Counted from the stretch's first letter, positions 27,002 through 35,762 are shown. The stretch is DNA of 64,000 nucleotides from Halomonas sp. QHL1 (GCF_001882345.1 NZ_MINL01000001.1:1195008-1259007); one strand, 5' to 3'. Numbers and translations: made by a program. The notes: generated by a model not told the origin, from the sequence alone.

Positions 27002-27871
27002 TTAGCCAACGGCTACCTGACGACGCTGGCACCACCAGTGGTTGAGCCATAGGGAGGCTGCCATGATAAGTGCACCCAACAGAAGGCGAGGAATATCCGC
27101 ATCGCGGTTCCAAATCACTAGATTGACGATTAGCCCGGCCGGTACCAGCGCATTATTCATAATCGCCAAGGTGCCTGCATCCACTTTGGTGGCGCCCTGG
27201 TTCCATGCAAAATAGCCTACGCCAGACGCCACTAGCCCCAACCATGCAAGTACGCCCCATTGTAGTGACGTGGTCGGCAGTGCCGCGCTGTTACCAAAGA
27301 GTAAATAGGTGGGCAGGGCCACGGCCATCGCGCCAATAAAAAACCAGCCAAACACGTTGTGCCAAGCCAGGGTGGGAGGTAAGTCAGCGGCTAAACGACG
27401 ATAGCCTACTTGGCCAAGCGCGAAACAGAGGTTGGCCCCCTGCACGACTAAAAAGCCTGCCCAGAAACCGCTATCAACACCGTCATAGCGAATAACCCCT
27501 GCCCCGACTACAGCGAGCAGCGCGGTCACAATATAGATCGGCGTGAAGCGCCCAAACAGCAGATCATCCAGTAGCGCGATATAAATAGGCGTAAAAATAG
27601 TGAACAGCAGTACTTCTGGTACCGACAGCAGCAAAAAGGATTGATAGAAGAAGGTGTACATTACCCCCAACTGTATGGCGCCTAAACCCATTAACGCGAG
27701 CCGCTGCTTGCCACGCAGCAGGCTGGGGCGTAAAAAAGGCAAAAACACGAGCGTAGCAAGCGTTACCCGCAGCAGCACCGCAAAGTAGCTATCCACCTGC
27801 CCCGCCAAATACACCCCTATCAGCGAAAAGGAGAAGGCCCATAGGGCAGTGACGCCGATCAGATAACCCAT
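27002..27871 (-). CDS. EamA-family (DMT) permease
   Basis: This 289-residue inner-membrane protein has about ten hydrophobic helices arranged as two EamA repeats, the normal layout of drug/metabolite transporters. The substrate is not known; family members export amino acids, sugars, polyamines or drugs. It stands in the same direction as nadK, 33 bases upstream of it, but may have its own promoter. The region upstream (27872-27959) separates it from the Pmp3-type gene on the same strand. Confidence 0.88.
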   Translation of the reverse strand: MGYLIGVTALWAFSFSLIGVYLAGQVDSYFAVLLRVTLATLVFLPFLRPSLLRGKQRLALMGLGAIQLGVMYTFFYQSFLLLSVPEVLLFTIFTPIYIALLDDLLFGRFTPIYIVTALLAVVGAGVIRYDGVDSGFWAGFLVVQGANLCFALGQVGYRRLAADLPPTLAWHNVFGWFFIGAMAVALPTYLLFGNSAALPTTSLQWGVLAWLGLVASGVGYFAWNQGATKVDAGTLAIMNNALVPAGLIVNLVIWNRDADIPRLLLGALIMAASLWLNHWWCQRRQVAVG

Positions 27872-27959
27872 CGTAAACCTCGCTTAATAAATTAGTTTAC
27901 GCGGATTATACGCACCTGGAGAAGGTTGCCAAGCAGTAAACGTCGTCTAACGTACTTAG

Positions 27960-28502
27960 TTAACGCTGCTGCAACCACCAACAAGCATACACAGCGCCGG
28001 GCAGCCAGCCCGCTAGTGTTAGTAGTACGGCTAATCCCACACGCTTACTTCCCCCTTGGGTTAAGCCCACTGCCAGCGGCGGCAGTAGTAAAGCCAGTGC
28101 ATAGTAGGCGATTTTTAACGCCCCAGACTCCGGTACAGTTTGCTCCGCTCGCTGCGCAGGGGACGCTTTAGGTGAAGTGACCTGGGCAGTTGGTTCAACT
28201 TTTGGAGGCGGAGTGAAGTGCTCCACTGAACTGGAGGCTGGCTCAGCCGCGGCCTTAGCTGCCCGCTCTTGGGCAAGCCGATGGGCCTCTTTATGAATTT
28301 TTTGCTCTAAGGTTTCAGCCCCTTCAGCAAGATCATCGTGGTGGCGTTCCCAATCCTCCCAATCGTGAGGCGTCCCCGATTTCGGTCGTTGATGCCCGGA
28401 ACCACGCGCACGCTCCCAGGCTTTCTCTTCCAAGGTGTTGGGCCGGTCAGGGTCTCGGTCAACCCCCACCCCTTTGCGGTTTAAATACTCACGTGCATCC
28501 AT
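27960..28502 (-). CDS. Pmp3/YqaE-type membrane protein with long N-terminal extension
   Basis: The C-terminal about 55 residues fit the Pmp3/YqaE/UPF0057 family: ALALLLPPLAVGLTQGG, then VAVLLTLAGWLPGAVYA-like second helix ending WWLQQ. Family members are usually 50-60 residues and respond to salt or membrane stress. Here about 125 hydrophilic residues precede this part. They are rich in acidic and basic residues, with a probable coiled-coil at about 60-90 and a proline-rich stretch at 105-125. The role of the extension is unknown. It would face the cytoplasm. Confidence 0.78.
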   Translation of the reverse strand: MDAREYLNRKGVGVDRDPDRPNTLEEKAWERARGSGHQRPKSGTPHDWEDWERHHDDLAEGAETLEQKIHKEAHRLAQERAAKAAAEPASSSVEHFTPPPKVEPTAQVTSPKASPAQRAEQTVPESGALKIAYYALALLLPPLAVGLTQGGSKRVGLAVLLTLAGWLPGAVYACWWLQQR

Positions 28503-28740
28503 AGGAGGCTCCTCAATGCGATAATTTTCGGTTCATTTGAATGATTAGAAAATTAACGGCTTAGAAAATTCAGTACTTACAGCGTTGAATAAAGATGCTC
28601 TGCAGGCAGAGCACGGCCTTTTAAATCGCCTACAGTGAAAGAGTCGATGCTACTTTAGCACCTAGAGACAACTGATCAGATCGCTTTGCTTGCGATGCCC
28701 TGCTTGCCATAGCGATGAATAAGATGAGCAAGGAGTGTCC

Positions 28741-29151
28741 ATGATGAATAGAGCAACCCCCAACGTCGTTCGCGATATCATGTCCCGCGATTGCTACCGT
28801 GTCTCGCCCAATGCCTCAGTCACAACTTTGGCTAAAGGCCTGGCACTGCACCGTCTACCTGGCGCACCGGTAGTTGATGATGCTGATCGTTTAATTGGCT
28901 TTATTTCAGAGCAGGATGTCATGGGCCGTGTGCTGGACAGTATTTACCATGATGACGAAGCCCCCTTGGTGAAAGAAATGATGCGCCACGAAGTGCTCAG
29001 CGTCTCTCCCAATAAAAGCATTACCGACTTGGCCCAGGAGATGCTTGGCTCTAAACCCAAAGTTTACCCGGTGGTTGAGCAGCAGCGTCTAATAGGAATC
29101 GTGACACGACGTGATATCCTGGTGGCGCTACTGGCTATGCGGCGCCATTAG
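28741..29151 (+). CDS. CBS-domain pair protein
   Basis: This 136-residue protein consists almost wholly of two CBS domains (about 10-65 and 75-135): VRDIMSRDCYRVSPNASVTT with GAPVVDDADRLIGFISEQDV, then VKEMMRHEVLSVSPNKSIT with VYPVVEQQRLIGIVTRRDIL. Such pairs bind adenine nucleotides and sense energy state or act as small regulators. The ATG at 28741 follows AAGGAG; an ATG three bases later is equally possible. It stands alone. Its 3' end faces candidate sRNA B on the other strand. Confidence 0.88.
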   Translation: MMNRATPNVVRDIMSRDCYRVSPNASVTTLAKGLALHRLPGAPVVDDADRLIGFISEQDVMGRVLDSIYHDDEAPLVKEMMRHEVLSVSPNKSITDLAQEMLGSKPKVYPVVEQQRLIGIVTRRDILVALLAMRRH

Positions 29152-29200
29152 CAGAGCAGATGGACGTTTTGCTTAGATTCTCATTAGCTGAGCTTTAGAC

Positions 29201-29229
29201 AAAAAAAACCGCTACTCATGGAGTAGCGG
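29201..29229 (-). terminator. Intrinsic terminator of candidate sRNA B
   Basis: A perfect 9-bp stem (29229-29221 with 29217-29209) with a 3-base loop is followed on the minus strand by eight T. On the plus strand no T run follows, so it is not a terminator for the CBS gene. Confidence 0.85.
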
Positions 29230-29330
29230 AAGCAAGGGATCAAAACAATAGAGCCAGAACAACAACTTTAGCGACTGCTATCGCGATGTTGCCTGTACAT
29301 ACTCAGACACGCAGTGAAGAAAAAGTTCGC
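29201..29330 (-). ncRNA. Candidate sRNA B
   Basis: Read on the minus strand, a probable promoter (TTGACG at 29365-29360, a 17-base gap, TTTACT at 29342-29337) leads to an RNA of about 125-130 nt. It ends in CCGCTACTC-CAT-GAGTAGCGG (29229-29209) and eight T. TGATCCCTTGCTT (29242-29230) directly precedes the hairpin, identical over 13 bases to candidate sRNA A. No minus-strand gene lies upstream, so this terminator needs a transcript of its own. No good reading frame was seen in it. An Hfq-type regulator is a reasonable guess. Confidence 0.6.
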
Positions 29331-29368
29331 AAAAAAAGTAAAATTTTCGATCCTAGCGGCGTCAAGCG

Positions 29369-29374
29369 TATAAT
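29369..29374 (+). promoter_or_regulatory. Candidate -10 box for the 29418 gene
   Basis: TATAAT is a perfect -10 hexamer, 44 bases upstream of the ATG at 29418. TTCGAT at 29346-29351 stands at 17-base spacing as a weak -35. It lies directly next to the minus-strand TTGACG assigned to candidate sRNA B, so the two promoters face away from each other and overlap. Confidence 0.5.
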
Positions 29375-29417
29375 TTGTTGGCTATTTATTAACGGATGAT
29401 GCCCAGGAGCAGAGCGA

Positions 29418-29777
29418 ATGGCGCTGTATTTATTGGTGTTTGGAGTCTGCTTACTCGTGATCGGTGCAGTGATGCTGGTGCTGATGACTTCAAGCACCCC
29501 ACGCTACCGCACCGAGCCCAAAGACTTACTGGCGCTGTTTGATAAAGCGCTTAACAGCCAGGTGAGCGAAAGCGAGTGGAACGCGATGATCGGTTACCCC
29601 ATTCGGCACAACGAATACCTGGAAGGCATTAGACGCCGTGCGGCGCATTTAATGGAGCAGCATGGCCGACGCTGGATGGTGGCACAGGGCAAGCCGCTGC
29701 TCAATCAAGAGGGTCAGGCAGAACTTCAAGCTCTTCGCGACCACTTGCACGCTCACACTGCTCTCCGCCAGCAGTAG
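29418..29777 (+). CDS. Small membrane-anchored hypothetical protein
   Basis: I do not recognise this 119-residue protein. One hydrophobic segment (about residues 2-25) is followed by a soluble, charged and mostly helical domain. The likely topology is a single inner-membrane anchor with the domain in the cytoplasm. The start at 29418 has CCCAGGAGCAG upstream. It ends 41 bases before the AraC gene, so it could be the first gene of a short operon. Confidence 0.7.
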   Translation: MALYLLVFGVCLLVIGAVMLVLMTSSTPRYRTEPKDLLALFDKALNSQVSESEWNAMIGYPIRHNEYLEGIRRRAAHLMEQHGRRWMVAQGKPLLNQEGQAELQALRDHLHAHTALRQQ

Positions 29778-29818
29778 CTGTTGCGATTTAAACGCGTATT
29801 GCGATTCAGGAGACCTGC

Positions 29819-30652
29819 ATGCCCAGCACCATTCGACAAATACCGCTAGCCAGCGCTACACATCATCACACCCATGATTTTCATCAGATTGTGATTACGC
29901 TGTGCGGCTCCTCAGAATTTGAAATTGAAGGCTTGGGTGGGCGCGTCAATGCATTTTCCGGCTGTATCGTGCCCGCAAACCATGAGCACTACTACTCAGG
30001 TTACGGCCATAACCGGCAGTTAATTTTCGACCTTCCAGAAGACGCCCCCGCACTTACCGGTGAGAACCGCGAACTGGTAGCCCTGTTTGACGCTCCGCGT
30101 TTTTTTGGTCTAGATAACGCACTGCGTCACTACCTAGCGTTTATGCAGAGCGAACTTGCTCAAGGGTTTGATACGTCGACGAACTCCTTTCAGCAAGACC
30201 GCTTAGCCGCCACGCTGCTGGGCTCACTTAAGGCGCGGCTAGGCACAGCTACCAACAGCACTCAGCAGCGCCTGGATTTGACGCGGATTAACCGCTTTAT
30301 TCGCCAGCATCTTGCTGAAGATCTACGCGTCGCCGATTTAGCGCGGCTAGCCTGTCTAAGCGAAGCGCATTTTTCCGACTGCTTCCGCGCTCAAACGGGG
30401 CTCTCGCCCTGGCAGTACGTCAAGCGCCAACGTCTACATGCGGCCCGTCAACTGGTCCTGCAAAGCCGCCTGCCCCTCACCGATATTGCACTTCAAACCG
30501 GCTTTGCCAATCAAAGCGCGCTCTCCCATGCATTTCGCCGCAGTTATGGATTGTCGCCGCGAAAATTACGCCAAGCGGATGTACCGCCGATCGCGATTAA
30601 CCCATCAAAGGCTGCTTTAGGGTCGGTAGCAGGCCAGCAAAAACTCTACTAA
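29819..30652 (+). CDS. AraC-family regulator next to putA (PruR-like)
   Basis: The protein has 277 residues. An N-terminal cupin-like sensor domain (HHHTHDFHQIVITLCGSSEF) is followed by a C-terminal AraC DNA-binding domain with two helix-turn-helices: VADLARLACLSEAHFSDCFR and LTDIALQTGFANQSALSHAF. AGGAGA precedes ATG 29819. It is immediately upstream of putA in the same direction. In Pseudomonas the AraC/XylS regulator PruR controls put genes, and neither PutA here has a DNA-binding domain, so this protein is the natural candidate for the put regulator. That is inferred from position. Confidence 0.85.
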   Translation: MPSTIRQIPLASATHHHTHDFHQIVITLCGSSEFEIEGLGGRVNAFSGCIVPANHEHYYSGYGHNRQLIFDLPEDAPALTGENRELVALFDAPRFFGLDNALRHYLAFMQSELAQGFDTSTNSFQQDRLAATLLGSLKARLGTATNSTQQRLDLTRINRFIRQHLAEDLRVADLARLACLSEAHFSDCFRAQTGLSPWQYVKRQRLHAARQLVLQSRLPLTDIALQTGFANQSALSHAFRRSYGLSPRKLRQADVPPIAINPSKAALGSVAGQQKLY

Positions 30653-30803
30653 AGTCGCATAAACGCTGCTCTTGCCGCGGAATTGACATGTTTTGCCTTC
30701 AAATCAACAAACACCAAAGGTGGCCGCATTCTACATTCGCTTATTTGCTTGGGCGTAATGCCCTGTTACCCATTCGTTCTGTTCAGACTTTCGGGGGGCT
30801 TCA

Positions 30804-33800
30804 ATGCTCAATGCCAACGACATGCGCGACCCTGCCATCTGGCAAACTGATCTCGACACTCTCATGACGCGCGTTAGCGACCACTACTTAGTGGAAGAAA
30901 ACAGCTACGTCAGTGAACTGATCGAGGTGCTGAATGCCGACCGCGAAGACTTTACCCGCATTGAAGCCAATACCGCCGCGCTGGTTGAGGACGTCCGTAA
31001 AATGGACACGGCTGTCGATACTATCGACGAGCTGTTACAGCAGTACAGCCTGGACACCCACGAAGGCCTGATGCTGATGTGCCTGGCGGAAGCCATGCTG
31101 CGCATCCCCGACAAAGCCACCGCTGACGCCTTGATTGAAGACAAACTCGGCCCCGCCGATTGGCAGTCTCATATAGGCAAGAGCGAATCGTGGATGGTCA
31201 ATGCCTCTACCTGGGGCTTGCTGATGACTGGCCGCGTGTTGAAGATGGATCACCCCAGAGAGGGGCAACCCGCCAACTTTATCAATCGCATGGTCAATCG
31301 CATGGGCGAGCCGGTTATTCGCCGCGCCATGTACGAAGCGATGAAGATCATGGGTAAACAGTTTGTGCTGGGCCGCGATATCAATGAAGCCCTTAAGCGC
31401 TCCAAGCCACTGTTCAATAAAGGCTACACCTACTCTTACGATATGCTGGGTGAAGCGGCACGCACCCGGGACGACGCACAGCGCTATTTTGACGACTACG
31501 CCCGCGCGATCGAACAAGTCGGCAAAACATGTAAAACCTTAAGCGATAAGACCCCGGCGCCGTCGGTCTCTATCAAGCTCTCTGCGCTTCACCCCCGCTA
31601 TGAATTTGGCCGCCGCGAGCAGGTGCTAGCCGAGTTGGTCGACACTGTTATCAAGCTAGTGAGCAAGGCCCGCGAACTGGATGTGGCCGTTACGATTGAC
31701 GCTGAAGAGATTGATCGGCTGGAGATTTCCCTGGAAGTCTTCCGCGCGGTTTACGAAAGCGCAGCCGCCAAAGGCTGGGGACACTTCGGCTTGGTCGTTC
31801 AGGCTTACTCCAAACGCGCCCTGCCGGTGCTGCACTATATTAACCGGTTGGCCGACCAGCAGGGGAATGAGATTCCGCTACGCTTGGTCAAAGGCGCTTA
31901 TTGGGATACTGAAATCAAAGAGTCCCAGCAGCTCGGGGTCGACGGCTACCCGGTGTTTACCCGCAAAGCGGGTACCGATGTTGCCTACCTCGCCTGCGCA
32001 CAGTTCCTGCTCTCTAACGACACCCGTGGGCGGATCTTCCCGCAGTTCGCGACCCATAACGCCCATACCGTGACGACGATCCTAGAGTTCGCCAACCGCG
32101 ACAGCCGTCCGTTCGAATTTCAACGCCTGCACGGCATGGGTGAAGCCCTTTATGACGCCGCGCTTGAGCGTGCACCGAAAGGCACCTACTGCCGCATTTA
32201 TGCCCCAGTGGGTGCGCATAAAGACCTACTGCCCTACCTGGTTCGCCGTCTGCTTGAGAACGGTGCCAACTCATCGTTTGTCCACCAGTTAGTAGATCCG
32301 GATGTACCGGTCAAGTCATTGTGCCAGCACCCTATTGAGACCCTGCGCCAGCAGAAAAACCTAGCCAATGCGAACATCCCACTGCCCAAGGATATTTACG
32401 GCCCTAAACGTCGCAACTCCCGCGGGGTCAACCTGAACATTCGCAGCCACTACTATCCGCTGATGGAGAAGATGGCCGCGTTTATGGATAAGCAGTACCC
32501 GGCCAAGCCGCTGCTGGCCTTTGAAGTCGCCGACGACGCCGCTAATACCCATAGCGTCACCAGCCCTTATGACCGCCGCAATACAGTGGGCAGCGTGCAG
32601 TGGACTAGCAAAGAGCAGGCAACTAAGGCGCTGGATGCTGCATGGGCCGCCTTCCCCCGCTGGGATGCCACGCCCGTGGCCGAACGCGCCGCTATCGTGC
32701 GCCGCCTAGGCGATTTGATGGAAGAGCATATGGCGGAGCTGATGGCGCTCTGCTCGCGGGAAGGCGGCAAACTGCTTACCGATGGCGTCGATGAAATCAG
32801 AGAAGCCGTCGACTTCTGCCGCTTCTATGCCATGCGCGCAGAAGAGGACTTTGGCGAGGCGATTGTGCTGCCCGGCCCCACCGGCGAATCCAACCGCCTG
32901 ATGATGGGTGGCAAAGGCGTATTCGCGGCAATTAGCCCCTGGAACTTCCCGGTGGCAATTTTCTGTGGACAGGTCGTCGCGGCGGCAGTCGCCGGTAACA
33001 CCGTACTGGCCAAGCCAGCGGAACAGACTTCCATTGTCGCCCACCGGGTCATTGAGCTGCTATACGAAGCCGGTATGCCTAGAGATGTGGTTCAGTTACT
33101 GCCCGGCGATGGCCCGACGGTAGGCAGCGTGTTGACCTCCGACCCACGTATTACCGGCGTGGTCTTTACCGGTGGCACTGACACCGCGCAAATTATCAAC
33201 CGCGCCCTGGCGGCACGGGAAAACGCCCCACTGCCCACGTTAATCGCCGAAACCGGCGGCATGAATGCCATGATTGTCGACTCCACCGCCCTGCCCGAGC
33301 AGGTCGTGGTGGATGTGATTCAGTCAGCTTTCCAGAGCGCCGGGCAGCGCTGTTCAGCACTGCGCGTACTATATCTGCAAGACGACGTTGCCGATCGGGT
33401 GATCGAGATTCTCAAAGGTGCCATGAACGAGCTGAGCATTGGCGACCCCCGCGACCTGGGAACCGATGTTGGTCCTGTCATCGACGAAGACGCCCGCACA
33501 GGCCTGTTGGAACACATCGAAAAACTTAAGGCTGAGAATCGCCTTGTCGCTGAAACGCCAATGGCCGCTGAACACACTCAAGATGGCACTTTCGTGTCGC
33601 CCGTCGCTTTTACGATTGATAGCATTGATGCACTTACCCGGGAACAATTCGGACCAGTGCTACATATCGTGCGTTACAAATCTAACCAGCTGGATAAGGT
33701 TATCAACGACATCAACGGTCGCAACTACGGCCTGACGTTTGGCGTGCATAGCCGCAACGAATCGTTTGCCGCTGAAGTCGCCCAGAAAATGCGCGTGGGC

Positions 33801-33995
33801 AACGTGTACATCAACCGTAATATCATCGGTGCCGTGGTTGGCGTGCAACCCTTTGGCGGTCAAGGGCTCTCCGGTACCGGCCCAAAAGCCGGAGGCCCTC
33901 ACTACCTGCAGCGCTTTGTCACCGAGAAAACGATTACTAATAACACCGCCGCCTTAGGCGGGAATGCGTCGCTGTTGGCGCTAGGCGATGAGTGA
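30804..33995 (+). CDS. putA: Bifunctional proline dehydrogenase/P5C dehydrogenase, type A PutA
   Basis: PutA oxidises proline to glutamate in two steps. The 1063-residue length and the lack of both the N-terminal RHH DNA-binding domain and the C-terminal extra domain fit type A PutA. The FAD-binding proline dehydrogenase barrel is at about 180-480 (SIKLSALHPRYE, RLVKGAYWDTEIK, FATHNAHTV, and GMGEALYD with the RRLLENGANSSFV end). The aldehyde dehydrogenase half is at about 560-1040 (SPWNFPVAIF, GETGG-like AETGGMNAMIVDS, Cys-850 in SAGQRCSALR). It uses mixed AAA/AAG lysine codons. The gene is followed by a putP relic. Confidence 0.96.
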   Translation: MLNANDMRDPAIWQTDLDTLMTRVSDHYLVEENSYVSELIEVLNADREDFTRIEANTAALVEDVRKMDTAVDTIDELLQQYSLDTHEGLMLMCLAEAMLRIPDKATADALIEDKLGPADWQSHIGKSESWMVNASTWGLLMTGRVLKMDHPREGQPANFINRMVNRMGEPVIRRAMYEAMKIMGKQFVLGRDINEALKRSKPLFNKGYTYSYDMLGEAARTRDDAQRYFDDYARAIEQVGKTCKTLSDKTPAPSVSIKLSALHPRYEFGRREQVLAELVDTVIKLVSKARELDVAVTIDAEEIDRLEISLEVFRAVYESAAAKGWGHFGLVVQAYSKRALPVLHYINRLADQQGNEIPLRLVKGAYWDTEIKESQQLGVDGYPVFTRKAGTDVAYLACAQFLLSNDTRGRIFPQFATHNAHTVTTILEFANRDSRPFEFQRLHGMGEALYDAALERAPKGTYCRIYAPVGAHKDLLPYLVRRLLENGANSSFVHQLVDPDVPVKSLCQHPIETLRQQKNLANANIPLPKDIYGPKRRNSRGVNLNIRSHYYPLMEKMAAFMDKQYPAKPLLAFEVADDAANTHSVTSPYDRRNTVGSVQWTSKEQATKALDAAWAAFPRWDATPVAERAAIVRRLGDLMEEHMAELMALCSREGGKLLTDGVDEIREAVDFCRFYAMRAEEDFGEAIVLPGPTGESNRLMMGGKGVFAAISPWNFPVAIFCGQVVAAAVAGNTVLAKPAEQTSIVAHRVIELLYEAGMPRDVVQLLPGDGPTVGSVLTSDPRITGVVFTGGTDTAQIINRALAARENAPLPTLIAETGGMNAMIVDSTALPEQVVVDVIQSAFQSAGQRCSALRVLYLQDDVADRVIEILKGAMNELSIGDPRDLGTDVGPVIDEDARTGLLEHIEKLKAENRLVAETPMAAEHTQDGTFVSPVAFTIDSIDALTREQFGPVLHIVRYKSNQLDKVINDINGRNYGLTFGVHSRNESFAAEVAQKMRVGNVYINRNIIGAVVGVQPFGGQGLSGTGPKAGGPHYLQRFVTEKTITNNTAALGGNASLLALGDE

Positions 33996-34044
33996 GCTGC
34001 TCATCAACATCAATAACCTGAACTCATAAACAGGAAACCATCTC

Positions 34045-34149
34045 ATGGTCGACAATAATATAGGGATCAATGCGTACAAACGTACAAATAACCTTTCTGA
34101 CTACCTCCTTGGCGGGCTCGCTGGGGCCAGTAACGTGAATATGAGTTAA
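34045..34149 (+). pseudogene. Relic of a putP-like symporter gene
   Basis: A 34-codon frame with its own ATG and an AGGAAA site reads IGINAYKRTNNLSDYLLGG, then LAGASNVNMS, then stop. Sodium/solute symporters of the PutP type begin the same way: the intact PutP here has IGVYAMRKSTSSSEDYMLGG followed by ALSAGASDMSG. The piece between LGG and AGAS is missing, and everything after about helix 2 is gone. It looks like the collapsed 5' end of an older putP that once followed putA. It is unlikely to make a working protein. Confidence 0.6.
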
Positions 34150-34203
34150 CAAAAACAAGGCTGTGCCACTACCGGATTCTTCTCGGTAAGCGCACTAACC
34201 TGT

Positions 34204-34217
34204 CGGAGCTAGCTCCG
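34204..34217. promoter_or_regulatory. 14-bp palindrome before putP
   Basis: CGGAGCTAGCTCCG is a perfect palindrome ending 23 bases upstream of the putP ATG. It may be an operator or a hairpin in the leader. No regulator can be named from it. Confidence 0.35.
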
Positions 34218-34240
34218 TCCTGACGAATTGGAGATATTTC

Positions 34241-35731
34241 ATGGCTACTGGTGTATGGATTAGTTTATTTGGCTACTTTGCGCTCATGATCGCCATCGGC
34301 GTTTATGCCATGCGCAAGTCTACGTCTTCTTCCGAAGATTACATGCTGGGTGGCCGGACCCTCAGTCCGCAAGTAGCGGCCCTTTCGGCCGGCGCTTCGG
34401 ATATGAGCGGCTGGTTGCTACTGGGTCTGCCTGGGGCAATGTTCGTATCGGGTCTGGGTTCGGCCTGGATTGGTATCGGCCTGCTCGTGGGTGCACTCTT
34501 CAACTGGATTTTGGTCGCCCCACGTCTGCGTGAACAGACGATTCACTACGGCAATGCGATTACCATTCCGGCCTTCCTAGCGAACCGCTTCCCAACGCGC
34601 GCGATGTCCCTGCGCACGGTGTCTGCCATCGTTATCGTTATCTTTTTTGCGGTCTATACCGCATCCGGCCTAGTGGCAGGTGGCAAGCTGTTTGAAAGCG
34701 CGTTCACAGGCGTCTACAACTTTGGTGATATGAGCAACTACGCCATGGGTGTGGTTATCACGCTAGGCGTGGTACTGATTTACACCGTGGTCGGCGGCTT
34801 CCTGGCCGTGAGCATGACGGATTTCGTCCAAGGCTGCATCATGATGCTAGCGTTGGTGATCATGCCAGCGGTGGTCCTCTTTGGTGAGGGTGGCGGCGGT
34901 TTCTCGCAGGCGTCACAGACCCTGAATGAAGTCGATCCCACCCTGCTATCCTGGACGTCGGGTCTCACCTTTATTGGCTGGCTGTCGGCGGTTACCTGGG
35001 GTCTGGGTTATTTCGGACAGCCGCACATCATTGTGCGCTTTATGGCTATCCGGTCACAGAAAGACGTTCCTGTTGCCCGTAACATTGGCATGGGCTGGAT
35101 GCTTATTTCCCTGATTGGTGCTGTTTCTCTGGGTATATTTGGCCGGGCCTATGCCATCCGTAATGGTTTGGATGTCCAGGATCCGGAAACGATCTTTATT
35201 ATCCTAGCGAACTTGCTGTTCCATCCGCTGATCACCGGCTTCCTCTATGCGGCACTGCTTGCGGCCATCATGAGCACAATCTCTAGTCAGCTGCTAGTGT
35301 CGTCATCATCACTGACGGAAGACTTCTATCGCCTGTTCCTGCACAAGAACGCGACCGAACAACAGTGTGTGGCCGTAGGCCGTGTCTGTGTGGTGCTGGT
35401 AGGCGTTGTGGCCGCTTTTATTGCGTCTGACGAAAACTCTCAGGTATTGGGTCTGGTCAGTAACGCTTGGGCAGGCTTCGGCGCGGCATTTGGCCCGTTG
35501 ATTATTCTCTCGCTGATGTGGCCACGTACGAACGGTAATGGTGCCATCGCGGGCATGGTGGTCGGTGCTGCCACCGTCATGATCTGGATCTCAATGGGCT
35601 GGAACGGTGAGTTCATGGGTGGTCCCGGTGTGTACGAGATTATTCCTGGCTTCATCGCGTCCTTCATTGCCATCATGGTAGTGAGCAGTGCGACTACCGA
35701 TTCGGGTGAATATCAGCATATCACTCGCTAG
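34241..35731 (+). CDS. putP: Sodium/proline symporter
   Basis: This inner-membrane symporter brings in proline with sodium. It has 496 residues, close to the 502 of E. coli PutP, and about 13 hydrophobic helices. SEDYMLGGRTLSPQ and ALSAGASDMSGWLLLGLPGA are the family's N-terminal signatures (residues about 30-65), and WGLGYFGQPHIIVRFMA is a further PutP block. In a halophile the carrier can serve both carbon supply and osmoprotection. The gene lies between two putA genes, starting 245 bases after the first. TTGGAG lies near its ATG. Confidence 0.94.
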   Translation: MATGVWISLFGYFALMIAIGVYAMRKSTSSSEDYMLGGRTLSPQVAALSAGASDMSGWLLLGLPGAMFVSGLGSAWIGIGLLVGALFNWILVAPRLREQTIHYGNAITIPAFLANRFPTRAMSLRTVSAIVIVIFFAVYTASGLVAGGKLFESAFTGVYNFGDMSNYAMGVVITLGVVLIYTVVGGFLAVSMTDFVQGCIMMLALVIMPAVVLFGEGGGGFSQASQTLNEVDPTLLSWTSGLTFIGWLSAVTWGLGYFGQPHIIVRFMAIRSQKDVPVARNIGMGWMLISLIGAVSLGIFGRAYAIRNGLDVQDPETIFIILANLLFHPLITGFLYAALLAAIMSTISSQLLVSSSSLTEDFYRLFLHKNATEQQCVAVGRVCVVLVGVVAAFIASDENSQVLGLVSNAWAGFGAAFGPLIILSLMWPRTNGNGAIAGMVVGAATVMIWISMGWNGEFMGGPGVYEIIPGFIASFIAIMVVSSATTDSGEYQHITR

Positions 35732-35762
35732 TAACAGCACGCAGGACGCACTCAAAGTAACG

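Noticed and set aside
28596-28613. Inverted repeat TGCTCTGC-AG-GCAGAGCA upstream of the CBS gene
   Set aside because: The 2-base loop is too small for a normal hairpin and no T run follows, so a terminator call is not supported; an operator cannot be excluded.
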